From contig OU452229.1 in assembly GCA_911728455.2 (NCBI GenBank), positions 13,736,076-13,800,075 on the forward strand: DNA of 64,000 bases, in the 5' to 3' direction. Origin of the DNA: Marthasterias glacialis. Taxonomy: Eukaryota > Echinodermata > Asteroidea > Forcipulatida > Asteriidae. Below the pieces are notes generated by a model. The model was not told the origin of the DNA. It did no database searches and saw only the letters and a program-made list of their open reading frames with translations. Positions 12,881 through 25,014 of the stretch are shown here, piece by piece (the stretch's first letter is position 1; the number at the start of each line of letters is the position of its first letter). Position numbers and translations under genes: made by a program.

Positions 12881-13160
12881 AGCCGCAAAGCGACTGGAAC
12901 CGGAGACCATGACCCAATTTCATAGAGCTTCTGAAGCAGAAAATAGTGCGAACAATTTTTCTTCTCAGCAAAAATAAGCAGGACACCAGTCACAGATTGT
13001 ACATGTGATCATGCTAATTTGGCTGGTAAACTTAGTCTGATAAGCACAATTTTGTTGTGATTAGCTACTTTTTGTGCCTAAGCAGCTTTATGAAAGTGGG
13101 CCCAAGTCAGAGCGGGTGAGTGGCTTTTGCACGTGGTCTCAAGTTCCAGTCGCTTCGCCT
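12881..13160. mobile_element. Foldback element containing another foldback element
   Basis: The outer arms 'agcgactggaac..gagacca' (12889-12909) and 'tggtctc..gttccagtcgct' (13134-13154) are inverted copies. Between them sits the complete foldback 12911-13104. This order implies that the inner element inserted at the loop of the outer one. Confidence 0.55.
12911..13104. mobile_element. Foldback MITE of the 'cccaatttcatagagct' family
   Basis: The ends 'gacccaatttcatagagctt' and 'agctttatgaaagtgggccc' are inverted copies with mismatches. The interior has 'aataagcaggacaccagtc' and 'ctggtaaactta' motifs. There is no coding capacity. Relatives lie at 53535-54150 and 61742-61890. Confidence 0.65.
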
Positions 13161-13373
13161 GTTTGAAGTTCCGTACCGAACGTGTAGGTCTACATTTTCA
13201 AAATTACAAGCCATAACCTAAACCGAAGACGTGATTTCGAAAAGGACGTTACAACATAGTGCATCATTGGCAAGGAACACACGACAGGAGTGAGCGCTAG
13301 AGGGCGACAAACAAGATTTGATAGTATGTATATTAACATTATTGCAACCGTTGTCATGGTTGATAATCTACGG

Positions 13374-13657
13374 AAATCCCACTCTTATCATGTACGTATA
13401 CATGATAACTATCGTGTACGTAAACGATAAGAGACTTATCGTGTACTTACATGGAACCATCGTGTACGTCCACGATAGTTATCGTGTACGTACATAATAA
13501 TTATCGTGTACGTACATGATAATTATCGTGTGCGTACATGATAACGATCGTGTATGTAGTGTACGTACACGATAAGTCTCTTATCGTTTACGTACACGAT
13601 AGTTATCGTGTACATACACGACAGTTATCATGTACGTACCTGATAAGAGTGGGATTT
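13374..13657. repeat. Long palindrome built from a self-palindromic repeat unit
   Basis: The 284-bp block starts AAATCCCACTCTTATCA and ends TGATAAGAGTGGGATTT. Between the ends it is an array of about 22-26-bp units centred on ATCGTGTACGTACACGAT, itself a palindrome. The right arm carries roughly one more unit than the left. The terminal arms (more than 60 bp) match apart from that unit and a few substitutions. It can form large cruciforms and looks like a foldback element or an inverted satellite. Confidence 0.75.
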
Positions 13658-14746
13658 TTTTTTATTCATGTGGCGGCACTACGCTTCCGAAATAATCAGC
13701 GCTTACGAGAAGTAAAAAAAAAGAAGAAGCATTTTACCTGTAATTTTGTTTTTAGAGGATGCGTAGTCAACTACAAGATGGATAATTTGAAAGTTTGAGT
13801 GGGGGCAATGTCTCGTATTATGAACAATAGTTGTTTTCCGTCTGAAAGTAATCTCTTAAAATAATGATTTAACGAGCCGTGGGTAAACATCACGAATCAA
13901 TGTGGACGCTCTCCCCCCCAACCAAAAAAAAAAAAAAACAATAATATTAATAATAATAAATAAATACATAAAATAACATAATCTCTCAATCGGGATCACC
14001 TCCTAATTCAAGAAAATTTTTAACAGTTGGTTGGATTGTTTAGTCATTCACAATCACATAGTAATGCCGTCTTCCAAAAATAAATGCTGCTTACCTTTAG
14101 AGTGAAGATTTGTTTTTATGAACTTGACCCCTTTCCAATATATACACCACGAGGTGTTTTTTTCGGAAGCACTCAGTCAAAATCTGTTGAAACAAGATTG
14201 GCGAAGAAAGTTAATTTCCCCCAAGTGCCGTAATTTGTTTTTTATTAGGTTGATTTTTAACAATGACGTCCCGAAAAGCCTTCAGAGTTGCCGCCACTTG
14301 GTCTAAAACGCTAGAGGGGATTTGACCAATGCGTTTGCATCAAAGCAAGAGGTATTAGCACAATCCACCGGGCGAAAAATAGACAGCAATTCTTTTGGTA
14401 AAATGTGCATTATCAGCCAAATACACGTCAAATGAGAATGCGTAACGACATAAAACAAAAATACTACTCTGTCACACCAGGCTTTTTGTTATGGGCAACT
14501 TGGGTGCAGCCAAACAACCAACATGCAAAAAAGAACACCCCGGTTGCTTTTTTCAGTTGTTTGTCTAACCGTGTGTTTACTATTCCCAAGAAGAAGGGGG
14601 GAAAATGAGGAAATCAAATTGGAATTTTTGTGTTTTTTCGTGACGATTGCCTGGAACTAGTTGCCTGATAATTTCCTTGGACTAAAGGTAGCCAGAAACC
14701 TGAAAGTAGCTTGAACCTATATCTCATAAGCGCCATATTACACTTC

Positions 14747-15045
14747 ACCCTACCAGGACCGGAGTGGGGTGTACAATGTGCCCACCTACCAAAATGTTCC
14801 CCGTAACTTTGTAACGCTTAGTCCGAACACCGCGAAATTTTCTGACTTTTCCCCAAAATATATCTAGAATTATGTTGGAAAAAATATTTGGAGCCGGTGG
14901 TTAGCTGTTGCCATGGCAACCATTTGTTTGACCTCGGGTCACGCGATTTTTTAAAATGTTTTTTAGTGATTTGTTTTTACTCTTCGAACATAATTTCCAC
15001 TTAATTTATTATTATTATTTTTTTTTTTTATCTTTGCAGGTCTCT
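14747..15045 (-). mobile_element. Truncated, inverted copy of the 3176-3985 TIR element
   Basis: It begins with the TIR ACCCTACCAGGACCG (14747-14761). It then follows the reverse complement of the right part of 3176-3985: 'gtgtacaatgtgcccacct', 'ggttagctgttgccatgg', 'ttgacctcgggtcacgcga'. Similarity is lost after about 15045, so the other end is missing. Confidence 0.65.
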
Positions 15046-15599
15046 ATTTAGGTCTTAAGCTACTTTTAGGGACCACAACACTCGTGTGACATGGCCCATC
15101 GAGTCAAAATGTTTCTATGCACGATAAACTATGCTGTAATCGTTTTGAACCTCGTGATTCAAACATTGTCCAAGTTACACTTCCAAGCCCATTTCTAGTG
15201 TCATTGAAAAATCGACTGCTTTCTTTATAAAAAATACAACATAAATAAAAAATATAAAAAAAAACATCAAAACAATAATACTAACAAGATATTTTATTAA
15301 CAAATTGTTATTTTTTAGATTAGTATTAAAAGACAAACATTCGGGGATCGATTCATCAATGGCAAAGCCAGCTCGCTCGTTGATTGCGGAAAAAAAAACA
15401 TAGTTAGAGAACATTTTTTGGAAGTCCTTGTTTACCATTTGAACAGCTGCTTCAAAACTAACGGCACTTCCGATCAGTAATTGCAGGTATAACTGTCAGA
15501 GAAATAAAACAGTTTTTTTTTTACGGGAACGGATAAGTTGGAAATCATCGGGTCAAAAGAATAGCATACTTTAGTTCTGATACTGGGTCTGTGCCCATG

Positions 15600-16200
15600 G
15601 GAGTTGTGAACCCCTTTGTGGTCAATCTGATCCAGTTCAAAGTGGAATATTACTGGGAGCTCATTTTGGGATCAAATTGACCTGGGTAGAGCTGTTTAAT
15701 AGGGAACCGAATTGGGGCTGCATTCCTGTTTCGGTCAGTGTGACCCAGGTCAGAATTGATTTTTGATCCGTAGTTTTAGGGGGCCAGACTCATATAGTGG
15801 TCAGGCTCTGACCCAGTTAGAAATTCATTAAGGAAACTGGGCTTCCAAGGAGGGAGCTGCGTTCCTGGGCCGATGTTGAAACCACGGCTTAGGCCTCGAC
15901 GCCTGCTGAGGCACCGTCCTCGTGTTTGAAGCCCTGTTACAAAAGTGTACGTTTCTTTTTTAAATGACTGACGGGGCCCAATCCGGAGCCTTTAAAGCCG
16001 AAGCCGTGATTTCGAAAAGGGCCCGAGTTCGGTCAGTGTGACCCATTTCAGAATCAACCAGGAAACCGAGATCTCACGGAGCAGGATTCTTATTTCGGTT
16101 AGGAGTGTAACCCTGGTCAGAATTAATCAAAGAATCAACGCCAAAGGGAGCCACGTGCTCATATTTTTGGGGTCAGTTCTGATCCGGGTCCATCATTACC
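15600..16200. repeat. Degenerate ~65-bp minisatellite interrupted by a MITE
   Basis: A motif like 'ggtcagtgtgacccaggtca' followed by 'gaatt..tcaaggaaaccg' recurs near 15621, 15671, 15734, 15800, 16032, 16098 and 16171. The 15871-16023 foldback splits the array. A related motif ('gggtcagaatgacccgg') occurs at 47551-47600. Confidence 0.6.
15871..16023. mobile_element. Foldback MITE of the 'gaaaccacggctt' family
   Basis: The left arm 'ttgaaaccacggcttaggcc' and right arm '...aagccgtgatttcgaaaagg' are inverted copies. The centre has the family motif 'gtttgaagccctgttacaaa'. It is non-coding and inserted within a minisatellite. Copies lie at 59996-60137 and 61379-61522. Confidence 0.65.
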
Positions 16201-16734
16201 CTTTGTGAAAAACGCCGGTCATTTTATCTGTACACATTTCCCTAAGTTCACGACATCAATCCAGATGATGATATTTTCACAGAAGACTGATGGACAACAG
16301 CAAAATTCTCAGCTTAAAAATCAACAGTCTCTATCCAAATTGCGAACTGACCATTTAGGTGTCAGAACTATAGACGTCTGTGAATGTGAGAGCGGCTGCT
16401 GATAACGAGCGGCTGAAGACTGATGCTACATTACATCCCCCATAGGCCTATCGGGTTTTTTGTTCAGCGTAACACATCTTGTTTGTGTGTATATATTTTT
16501 TTTTTTTTTTTTTTATTTCTTTATTATTTTCTTCTTCAAGACTATTTCATTTCCGTTATTTAGTTGTCAATAACACACCCTAATGACCAGTCTTTGAAAT
16601 CAGTCTTTTTTCGTTTGTTTGTTTGTTGGGTGGGTTGTTTGTTTAAAAATAAAGGTGTTTCCAAAAAAAATAAAAAAAATAAAAAAATAAAAAAATAAAT
16701 AAATAAATAAATAAATAACGGTTTATGCTTTGAC

Positions 16735-16835
16735 ATGAATTTCGCTGCGACGAAATAAACACAAGCAACGATCATTTTGAGGTTCATCGAAAGCTGTGTT
16801 CTCGACATTGACATTAATTATTTTCATTTGGCTGT
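16735..16835. repeat. Dispersed 'cgaaataaaca / tctcgacattg' repeat, second copy
   Basis: This segment shares 'gcgacgaaataaacacaag' and 'tgttctcgacattgacatta' with 11290-11450. It follows an AAAT-rich tract (16668-16718). Confidence 0.45.
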
Positions 16836-17063
16836 CTTCATATGTAGCGTTGGTACTGTTATGACGTCGTTTATGATCATCAGTGAGCTCTTAGGTTGAG
16901 ACTATTTATTTACCCCTCAGTGATTACTAATCCCGTATTTTCTCTTTGACAACAGTATCACATTATATTTATCATCATACTAAATTCCATAAACTATGAA
17001 AGATAGATGGATTCATAGACTAAACAATAATGCACATCCGGGTTTTTTTTTTATTTTTTTTTT

Positions 17064-17097
<34 letters not shown>

Positions 17098-18928
17098 CTT
17101 CTTTTCGTTATTTTACCTTCACTTGGAATGAGGAAAACGGACACTATACAATATCTTGCCCATACATCTTATTTATCAGCCTTTCTTTATTTGCTAGTAT
17201 TTAAAAAAAAAAGAAGCTTAAATTTGACAATCCATTCCGAGCTGGCTTTTGAACAACATGACACACAGCTCAATTGAAATGAGACAGAAGAAGAAGAATG
17301 TATAGATATTCATAATAGTAACCTTTTAGGTTTTTGTTAATGGAACCTTTGGGTTGGGGTGTCAAGAAACTCGTACCTGCATTAGATGTAAAGAACGTAT
17401 AAACACAAAACACAGCTTGATAAATAATAGTCGGTGTTCAGTATCACGAAGTCAACGACTTCCTTTTATCTTCTCCTCCTCAAGGACGGCATAAAGATCT
17501 GGTGAGTGGGTTTTATCCATCTTTTTCTTTCTCAGCTTAGATGTCTTTCTTGTTTATGAAGAACGAGTATACGTGACGATGTTCATCGGCAATTAATTGT
17601 CCTTTGTTCTTCTCTTATACAACGATTTTTTTAAGAAACAAATCCTTCATTGTTATCCATAATTCTACGAAATCAATTGGCGGCTTTCTCACGACAACTG
17701 AAATTAATAGAAATTGTTATAAGAACATAAATTTATATTATATTTTATAAAATATATTAAATTTTATTAGATTGTCAGTAACCAAGCAGGGGTCGACGTT
17801 TCGAGATTCAAAGAATGATAACAAGAACACGAAAAAAAAAAAAAAAAAACATCCTCAAAATCTGAGACGAAAAAGTACCCTCCGTGGCAACATGCTCAGG
17901 TAAAATTAACAAATAAACGCCCCCAAGAAAAAAACAAATAACGATGACGCCTATTAACATTGAGGGCGTTTCGTCACCCGCCGGAGTAGAGATTTCTGCA
18001 AATAAACCTGCGCCAACTACAGTTCCTACGAACGCAAAATGGCCCACGCTAAGTTTCTAGTTTCAATGTATTCTCAGTAGTTACCCGGGCCAAATTTCAT
18101 GAAACTGTTAATGCAGTCCCAACAATGTAAACCGTACAGTACTTCGGCTGCCAGTCTAACCTATATTTCTGCTAAGCCGAATTTGTCTGTGCTTAGCACG
18201 TCTTTGTGCTACAGTCTTTACGGAATTGGGCTCCATTAGCATGATACGTCTTGAAGTATCAAAAAAAAAATAGATAGATATATATATATATTGAAAACCG
18301 TCGAGGATGGGGTGGGGTGGAGGATGGGGGTGGATGATTGAGGGGGGGGGGTATGGAGGATGAGAGTAGGGTAGTTTAATCTATCTTAATACTGCCCTGG
18401 GTCCGATTTCAATCTACCCCGAGAAGAACACGGCTCTTCTACCGGGAGACTTTGTACCAACTTCTTCATTTTGTGTTGCTTCGTATACATCTTCACTTGA
18501 TAATATTCAAAGTTTAAAATATCTTTCAGCAAGTACCGGGTGGGGAAATTAACTGCAATGATTTCAATCGATAAAGCCGTCAGAGTTAGTAGCTCAGATC
18601 AACTTTGCTTTTGTGTCTTCTAAAGACAGAGAACGTGACTTGGGAGAAAATTTATTTAGTTTTAACCTTTTACAGTTCCTGTAGATTCCATCCTTCAGAG
18701 AAATATTTCCGTCTTAATTTGTCATCGTAAAAAAAACAGTATTTTTGAAGGCTCTCCACCCAAAACGCCATTATACTTCGATCACAGCAAAATCATTGTT
18801 CAAATACTTTTACGCGAGACAATCGTTGTTCATTGTTTGCATTTATAAATGCGATTTTTAAGACTGGCTGAATGGTGTATTTATTGAAAACTAGAGGATA
18901 GGAAAAAAGGTAATCATTAAAAAAAAGG

Positions 18929-18987
18929 TAATAATAATAATAATAATAAAAACAAACAAACAAACAAACAAACAAACAAACAAACAA
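18929..18987. repeat. (AAT)n-(CAAA)n microsatellite
   Basis: AAT repeats pass directly into nine CAAA repeats. Confidence 0.85.
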
Positions 18988-19442
18988 TTGTATACTATCC
19001 ACGCGCATGGACTGAGCATAACAATGTACTCAAGTCGACACACAGATTGGATTGCGATATTCAATGGATTTTAGGAAATTATGATTTCTCAGAGCGAGAT
19101 ACAGAACAATAATTTATCGTATTTGTTTTAAACTCACATACGGCCAGTTCAAATCAAATTAAATGTTCTCATTACCACCCGTTCCGATTTTCACGCACGC
19201 CCTTTTATACTTTTTATGTTTTACATATTTGGTTTTTTTTCTGATTTTTTTTTTCCATTAAAAGTATAAATTTTGTTTAAACAAAATGTTCACTAAATCC
19301 ATAAGTGAAACAAATCTGATTTTATGCTCAACAGAAAATGTGTAATTACTGTGTGATGGTGCCCAAGACGTCTTCGCATCAGTACCACGTCAATTTGTCA
19401 TGATGCTTTTAGTTTTAATCACTGTATTTTCCTATTCTAGGT

Positions 19443-19645
19443 CTAGCACCCTACATCGCTCAGACCTCGGCTCCCTCACACACTTTGGATGCTAATTTGT
19501 GGAACAAGCTGCCGGGTGCCATCGGGGAAGCGGCGTTCACAACCACCTTCGTTTTATTTTTATTTTTTATTTCTTTATATTTTTGTTGTTGACTGTGATG
19601 TGATGTGTTTGTAGAGCACCAAATGCCCATTATTAATATCAATTA
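19443..19645 (+). mobile_element. 3' remnant of a non-LTR retrotransposon (LINE)
   Basis: The frame LAPYIAQTSAPSHTLDANLW, then NKLPGAIGEAAFTTTF, matches the conserved C-terminal end of CR1/L2/Jockey-type reverse transcriptases (SAPSLWNxLPxxIR...F pattern). It decays into T-rich sequence and then 'tgtagagcaccaaatgccc' plus ATT repeats, which resembles the short tail such elements carry. No catalytic reverse-transcriptase region remains, so it is a 5'-truncated dead copy. Confidence 0.55.
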
Positions 19646-22107
19646 CATAATATAACATGTTAACTCCCCTCCCCACCGTTTTTGTGTTATTTTTTTTCTT
19701 TTCTTTTGTTTCAATCTGAGGTTAATGAACTCTAAAAAAAAATAATAATATACTTTTACTGGCCTTAGTAGTACAACTAATTAATAAATAAACACATATA
19801 AGTTACCCCCAATTTGAAAATAAACAATACAATTAGTTTAAAAGAAAAACAGCAACAAACTGTAATTAGATTATATTGAATAAGTTTTGGAAGATGGTTA
19901 ATTTTTTTTTTTTAGTATTTACTCTCAGTGGGGGATACGAGATAAACTCGAACGAAATGTAAGCGATATAGTTAGCCTGCACTTTCACTACAATAGAAAT
20001 TCAATAGCTCTGCCCATCACGGGCCTATCTTGAATCTGCCCTTTACAAACCGAGTTATTACCGCTGAAAAGAGCAGGAAAAAACCTCATAAAGTAAGTTA
20101 AATTCCTTTGTCAATACAGTGATACGGTCTTGCAAATACCAACCCGGATGCTAGCATCACGAAATGAATAGGTTGAACTATATACAGTAGTCTATTAGCA
20201 AAAAGCAAGTATAGGCATTATGTGTTCGGCACACACTGACAAGAATAAATAGGGCTACGGGAGGGGGGCAGTAGTTGACCATTAGAGTCTCGTTTCAAAT
20301 CATTGTTGATGTCGTTTTTTTTTCTTCTACCGCTCCAATTAGGTATTGAATGATTATAAAGAAAATACGGATGAATAAATGGGTCTTTGAAATGTCATTT
20401 GAAAAGTGATGGGGGCAACAAATTTAGAGGAAGATTTATAGGTGCAAAAACTATCCGTACAACTATCCAACTTGTGCTCATTTCCTCCAAGTGGTCTCGT
20501 TATTAATTATTATAATGAAAACAAGGATAAACAACTAATTTGAAGAAATTTGTGTGCATTTTTTTTTCATTTCAATCGCTACAATCGGAAGAAGCAGCGG
20601 CCCAATTTGTGCCAAAATATTTTGTTTATTAAATAATTTTTGCACTAAACGAATTTCGACAAAACATGCAAAACGTTCGCATATGCCACGGACAATGAAC
20701 AAAATACATGTAACATACAACATTGTTTGTATATGGCTGATGGGAGTTGAGATAATGTCGAGATCCCGAAAATAATTCATTTTTCATTAACTATCACTTA
20801 TCATTGGCAAATTCTTTCGTGCAGTACCTTGAACGAAAGCTTATAACTTTCTTGAATATATACAAGATAGCAGTTTCAAATTTAAATCAAATCCAAAGTT
20901 TATGTTTTGTCTTCTTTCTCCATTTATAACACTTTGTAGCTAAATAAAGGCAGGCAGGCAAATGTAGCTAGACAAAGGCTACTGTGCTTTATTCAATAAT
21001 AATTGGATGAGATATGAGAAGCTGCAACCTTCATTGACTTGTGGCAGGTGACTAGTAACACTGGTTCACGCCCCCCATTCCCCCACCCCCGACCCTGACC
21101 AACCCACGTCCACTGGCTGTGCAACTTCCGCGAATCAATGTCTTAAGGTACTCTGCCCACTCGCTCTGATGGGAATGGTCTTTCTCCGTTGCATCATCAT
21201 TGACAAAAGTAGTTGTTCAGTTTCAACAGTGGTCAAATGAAATCATTCAAGTTCATTTGGTCGCAAAGATCATTCAATTCCGCAAAAAGCCAACAGCGAA
21301 AGACCGGCCAACCATTAATTGTAACCAGGTGGTAGAAATTCAACTGAAGAATAGTGAAAATGTTGTCTTGAATGCCTATAAATGTAATACAGTGACTAAA
21401 ACGAACCCGAGTGAGAAGAACGAAATCGTGTGCACGAAAACGACATTGAATCCATTAGGGGGGGGGGGGGGGGGATAAATAAAAACATAAAAACGCAGCT
21501 CCTTTGAACAATTTAGGCCAACATTTTGTATTTGAATGTTTTTTTGTTTTGTTTTTTTTTGGTAACCGGGAAAAGCCATAGTTTTAGATCGACAGACTGA
21601 ACTGTTTCAGAAATTGGGATTTGATAACATTGCTAGCTGATGTCTGGTTTTATTTAGACAAGTTGTTTTCAAAATTATTGCGATCAATTGTTTATTCATA
21701 AATTCATACACAACACTAGAATTGAACTAAAATTACATTACTAGGGTTTTGGTTAAGCATAGTAAATAAACGAATAAAAAAAAATAAAAAAAATAAAACA
21801 TGAATCAATAAATGAATAATCATACTTTTGCTATATAGCCATATTGTCATTTTGTCTTTTTTACGAAGCAAACATACTGTTGTGTTATATTTTATCCGGG
21901 AAACATTATTGTTTTCATGTATTTATTTATTTGTCTTTCTTTTCTGCGGAGTGTGGGGGTGAGGTGGGGGAGATGTAAAGATCACTGTACATATTTCTAT
22001 TGGCTTGCATACTCTCCTGTTTTTCAATGATTCATCACAGTCGACCACAAAGACACCGATTTCGACGACCCAAAAGCGGAAATAAAACAGACCAAAGTTT
22101 GTACGAC
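19646..22107. other. Intergenic AT-rich DNA
   Basis: Includes a G17 run (21458-21474) and AAT/A-rich simple sequence (19735-19750, 21770-21800). No supported gene. The 92-codon frame at 21200-21478 reads into the G-run and has no recognisable motif. Confidence 0.45.
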
Positions 22108-22660
22108 ACATCATGGTCGCTTGTCGGACACAGTGGGTTAGCCATGATGGTTTGTCGGACACAGTGGGACAGCCACGATGGTTCGTCGGACACAGTGGGT
22201 TAGCCATGATGGTTTGTCGGACACACTCAGTGCGACAGCCACGATGATTTGTCGGACACAGTGGCACAGCCATGATGGTTTATCGGACACAGTGGGACAG
22301 CCACGATGGTTTGTCGGACACAGTGGGCCAGCCATGATGGTTTGTAGAACAAAATGAGCCAACTATGATGGTTTGTCGGAGACAGTGGGTTAGCCATGAT
22401 GGTTTGTCGGACACACTCAGTGCGACAGCCACGATGATTTGTCGGACACAGTGGCACAGCCAGAATGATTGGTTTGTCGGACACAGTGGGACAGCCATGA
22501 TGGTTTGTTGGACACAGTTGGTCAGCCATGATGATTTGTCGGATACAGTGGCACAGCCATGATGGTTTGTCGGACACAGTGAGTCAGCCATGATGATTTG
22601 TCGGATATAGTGGGACAGCCATGATGGTTTGTCGAACAAAATGGGCAAACCATGATGGTT
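22108..22660 (+). repeat. 31-bp minisatellite, about 17 units
   Basis: The unit is 'catgatggtttgtcggacac' plus 'agtgggacagc'. The spacing of 'gtcgga' is 31 bases (22123, 22154, 22185, 22216...), with occasional 4-5-base insertions. A block with the variant 'cacactcagtgcgacagcc' recurs about 190 bases later (about 22200 and 22390), showing a higher-order duplication. Several frames are open on both strands because 31 is not a multiple of three and the unit lacks stops. I do not read this as a protein. Confidence 0.9.
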
Positions 22661-23444
22661 TTTACTTATTTAATGAGGTTTTTATTTATCATGTTTCCTT
22701 TCTCTTTTAGCACCACACGGAAAAATAGTCGTTGGACATTCTACGACTTCATTTGCAAATAACGCCATGCAATAAAATTAAACAAAACAAAATGCTGAGA
22801 ACATTTTTACCTGTATAGATCTTTAAGGCGCCATAGAAATTTATCGGCCAGTTTAAGACCCTATAAAAACACAACTCTTGTTTGTTGTTCACAGAGGGGG
22901 TTGACCTATTATTTTAACCGACGGTCCCGCTGGTCAGGGAAGTCGGCTCCGTGCAACCTAAAGCTCAGGGGAGCAGGGGGGCAAGCCACATTTTAACCCT
23001 TCGGCAAGAAGACTCAACACAAAACCGAGAAAAGGCCTCTTCCGTAATGAAGCTCGTCTTTATTGATGACCACCATCATTTACCTCGGAAGGGAGAGTGA
23101 AGAGATACAATGGACACCTGCAAAGGTGGCCGCGTTGGTCTGGCCGTTACAGCCAGGCATACCCGGGTGTCACGGCACGATTTACCCGTATTTTATTGAC
23201 ATTGTGTTTTTGTCCTGAGTGACTCCGGGGCTTGGAGGTTCTGGTCTCCGTTATAACATCTAAATTGTAGCGTTCTGACTCAGCAGAGCGGAATTCGGTT
23301 ACACATTAAAGATAATTGAAACAATTTCTCTCGAAGTGGTTTTTATTACTTATGAGGTATTGCTGTAACTTTAAAGGGGTACGGTAGTGCAATGCTGGTT
23401 TAATACAGAACAAACTTCAAAAACCTCTTTCAAATTATAATAAG

Positions 23445-23515
23445 CGCCTTGAGTAGTAATTGTTGATAGATACGTGCCCTATATAAGACTCTGGTATTAA
23501 CAATCAAACTGTACA
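23445..23515 (+). mobile_element. LINE/SINE-type 3' tail fragment
   Basis: 'aagcgccttgagtagtaatt' followed by 'gccctatataagactctgg' resembles the common retroposon tail of the form 'gcgcctTGAG...gcgctatataaatgc'. No element body is recognised upstream. Confidence 0.35.
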
Positions 23516-24765
23516 AATAGCATCGAATTCGGTGGTTGGTTTGCGTGAAAAAGAACAAACAAAAATGTTTCACACATTCATATCGGGCATGTTTCGAATG
23601 CAGCAATTGAAATCAGCAATATGGTGATTTTGAGGGTATTGATCTTGGTATTACTTCATTATCAGTATCAAATTGGTTTTGGACAATTATTAGTCCTTTA
23701 TCTTGTCAATAAACAAAGGCAGGTTCAATAAAACTCTGCTGCGTGTTTGGAGTGGGACTTCCCGCAAACTGTACTTTGGAAAGTTAGTGTTAAACAAAAA
23801 TAAGATAAAACAAAAAAAATACTAACTTTTACAAGAATCGCAATACTACTGATTTGATGTATGATTTTTAATCAACAGACCAGCTTAGTCTGTTGAAAGC
23901 TTCAGTTGTAGCTTCCCCAAAGGTAGGTTATGACAATGTAATTTACGTTTCATTGCCCTTTTACGTATGTGCGTCCCCGAAAAATACAGCTTAAGGCCTA
24001 AGTCTAGCTCTAGACCTCAATGAAGTTTGGACCACAAATAGGCTACAATAACGGGCAATCGGACCACAATGATGCTACAATTAGTTGCAAGGTCCGGGCT
24101 ATATTTTAGAGCCTGGCTACTTTTAGGGGCCGCTAAAGAAAAAGAAAGATCATGATTGGTAATTTATATGATTATGTTTTTGGAAGGTCCCTGATTACAA
24201 AGTTTGGACCAAATTACTATCAAAGCCGAGAATTTTAGCTCTAAATTTACCGTTGCTTATGTTGGTTGCCGCAATCGAAATAAGCATGTACATTGGACGA
24301 GGAAGAAAAGAAAAAATCCGTGACGAAACAAAGGCCTCGTCCCGAACATTATTAATCCTCTCCGGTAAATCCCACAAAGTGGTTGGTTACGAAAAGATGA
24401 TGTATCGGACTGAACTTTTTATTGGCGATTTAATGACATGTTTAGTGGCGCAGATAGATTAAACATTCTGGGAGAATTTTGACATTGATGCTACAAGCAT
24501 GAAATTGGCACAATGTGTCATGAGTGGGATATGGGGCCACGGCAATGTTTTCTATAGGGAACATTCCAAACATCTACCTGCTGTAGTATTTATATTTGAA
24601 CTTACATTTAGAATGTTACAGCGGTCCGGGTGTGAAATAGGTTAATACATAAGTAGCATTTTCAGAATAAAGCATGTTACCACAAACTACTTATGCTGTC
24701 AGTTACACCATTAAGCGTAGAGGGGACATTCCGCCTGCTTATTCATTTATGGTTCCACTCCCCAG

Positions 24766-25014
24766 ATGCGGCGAAAATGTTCCCCCCTTTTTTCTGTGTG
24801 TTTTACACAAACCGACTGTAGTGTAATAACGACATTTGGAGAGCTCTGGAGAGCCTATCAAACAGGCACTCGAGGAGCGGACTCGTTCAAAAGGTCAAGC
24901 CACTCTGTTATTCAGTGTACTTGGAGTTGGCCTGCGGGAATATCGGAGAAATCAGCCAGCAATCCGCACAAGGAGAAGCTGCGCAAAACTTGGCTAAATT
25001 GCGCCTCAATCTAG
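24766..25014 (+). other. GC-richer open frame of unknown status
   Basis: An 82-codon frame (from an ATG just after 'ccactccccag') lies in a block more GC-rich than its neighbours. It includes a Lys/Arg-rich end (NPHKEKLRKTWLNCAS). I recognise no domain and see no clear donor. It lies about 3 kb upstream of the precursor gene and could be an exon, a regulatory island or chance. Confidence 0.15.

Larger units (their letters stand above)
16202..19440. other. Intergenic DNA
   Basis: Contains T- or A-runs (16496-16515, 17041-17100, 17832-17849), AAAT repeats (16668-16718), a (TA)n tract (18276-18290) with G-rich sequence (18300-18366), and a partial foldback-family segment (18110-18234, with 'tctgctaagccgaatttg'). 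No supported gene. Confidence 0.45.

Noticed and set aside
21923..22648. Overlapping frames with CPTNHHGCPTVSDKPSWL-like peptide repeats
   Set aside because: They are produced by a 31-bp minisatellite. Several frames on both strands are open at once, and unit length is not a multiple of three.
23100..23240. tRNA- or SINE-like GC-rich segment
   Set aside because: No cloverleaf could be drawn and box A and box B motifs do not fit in order.
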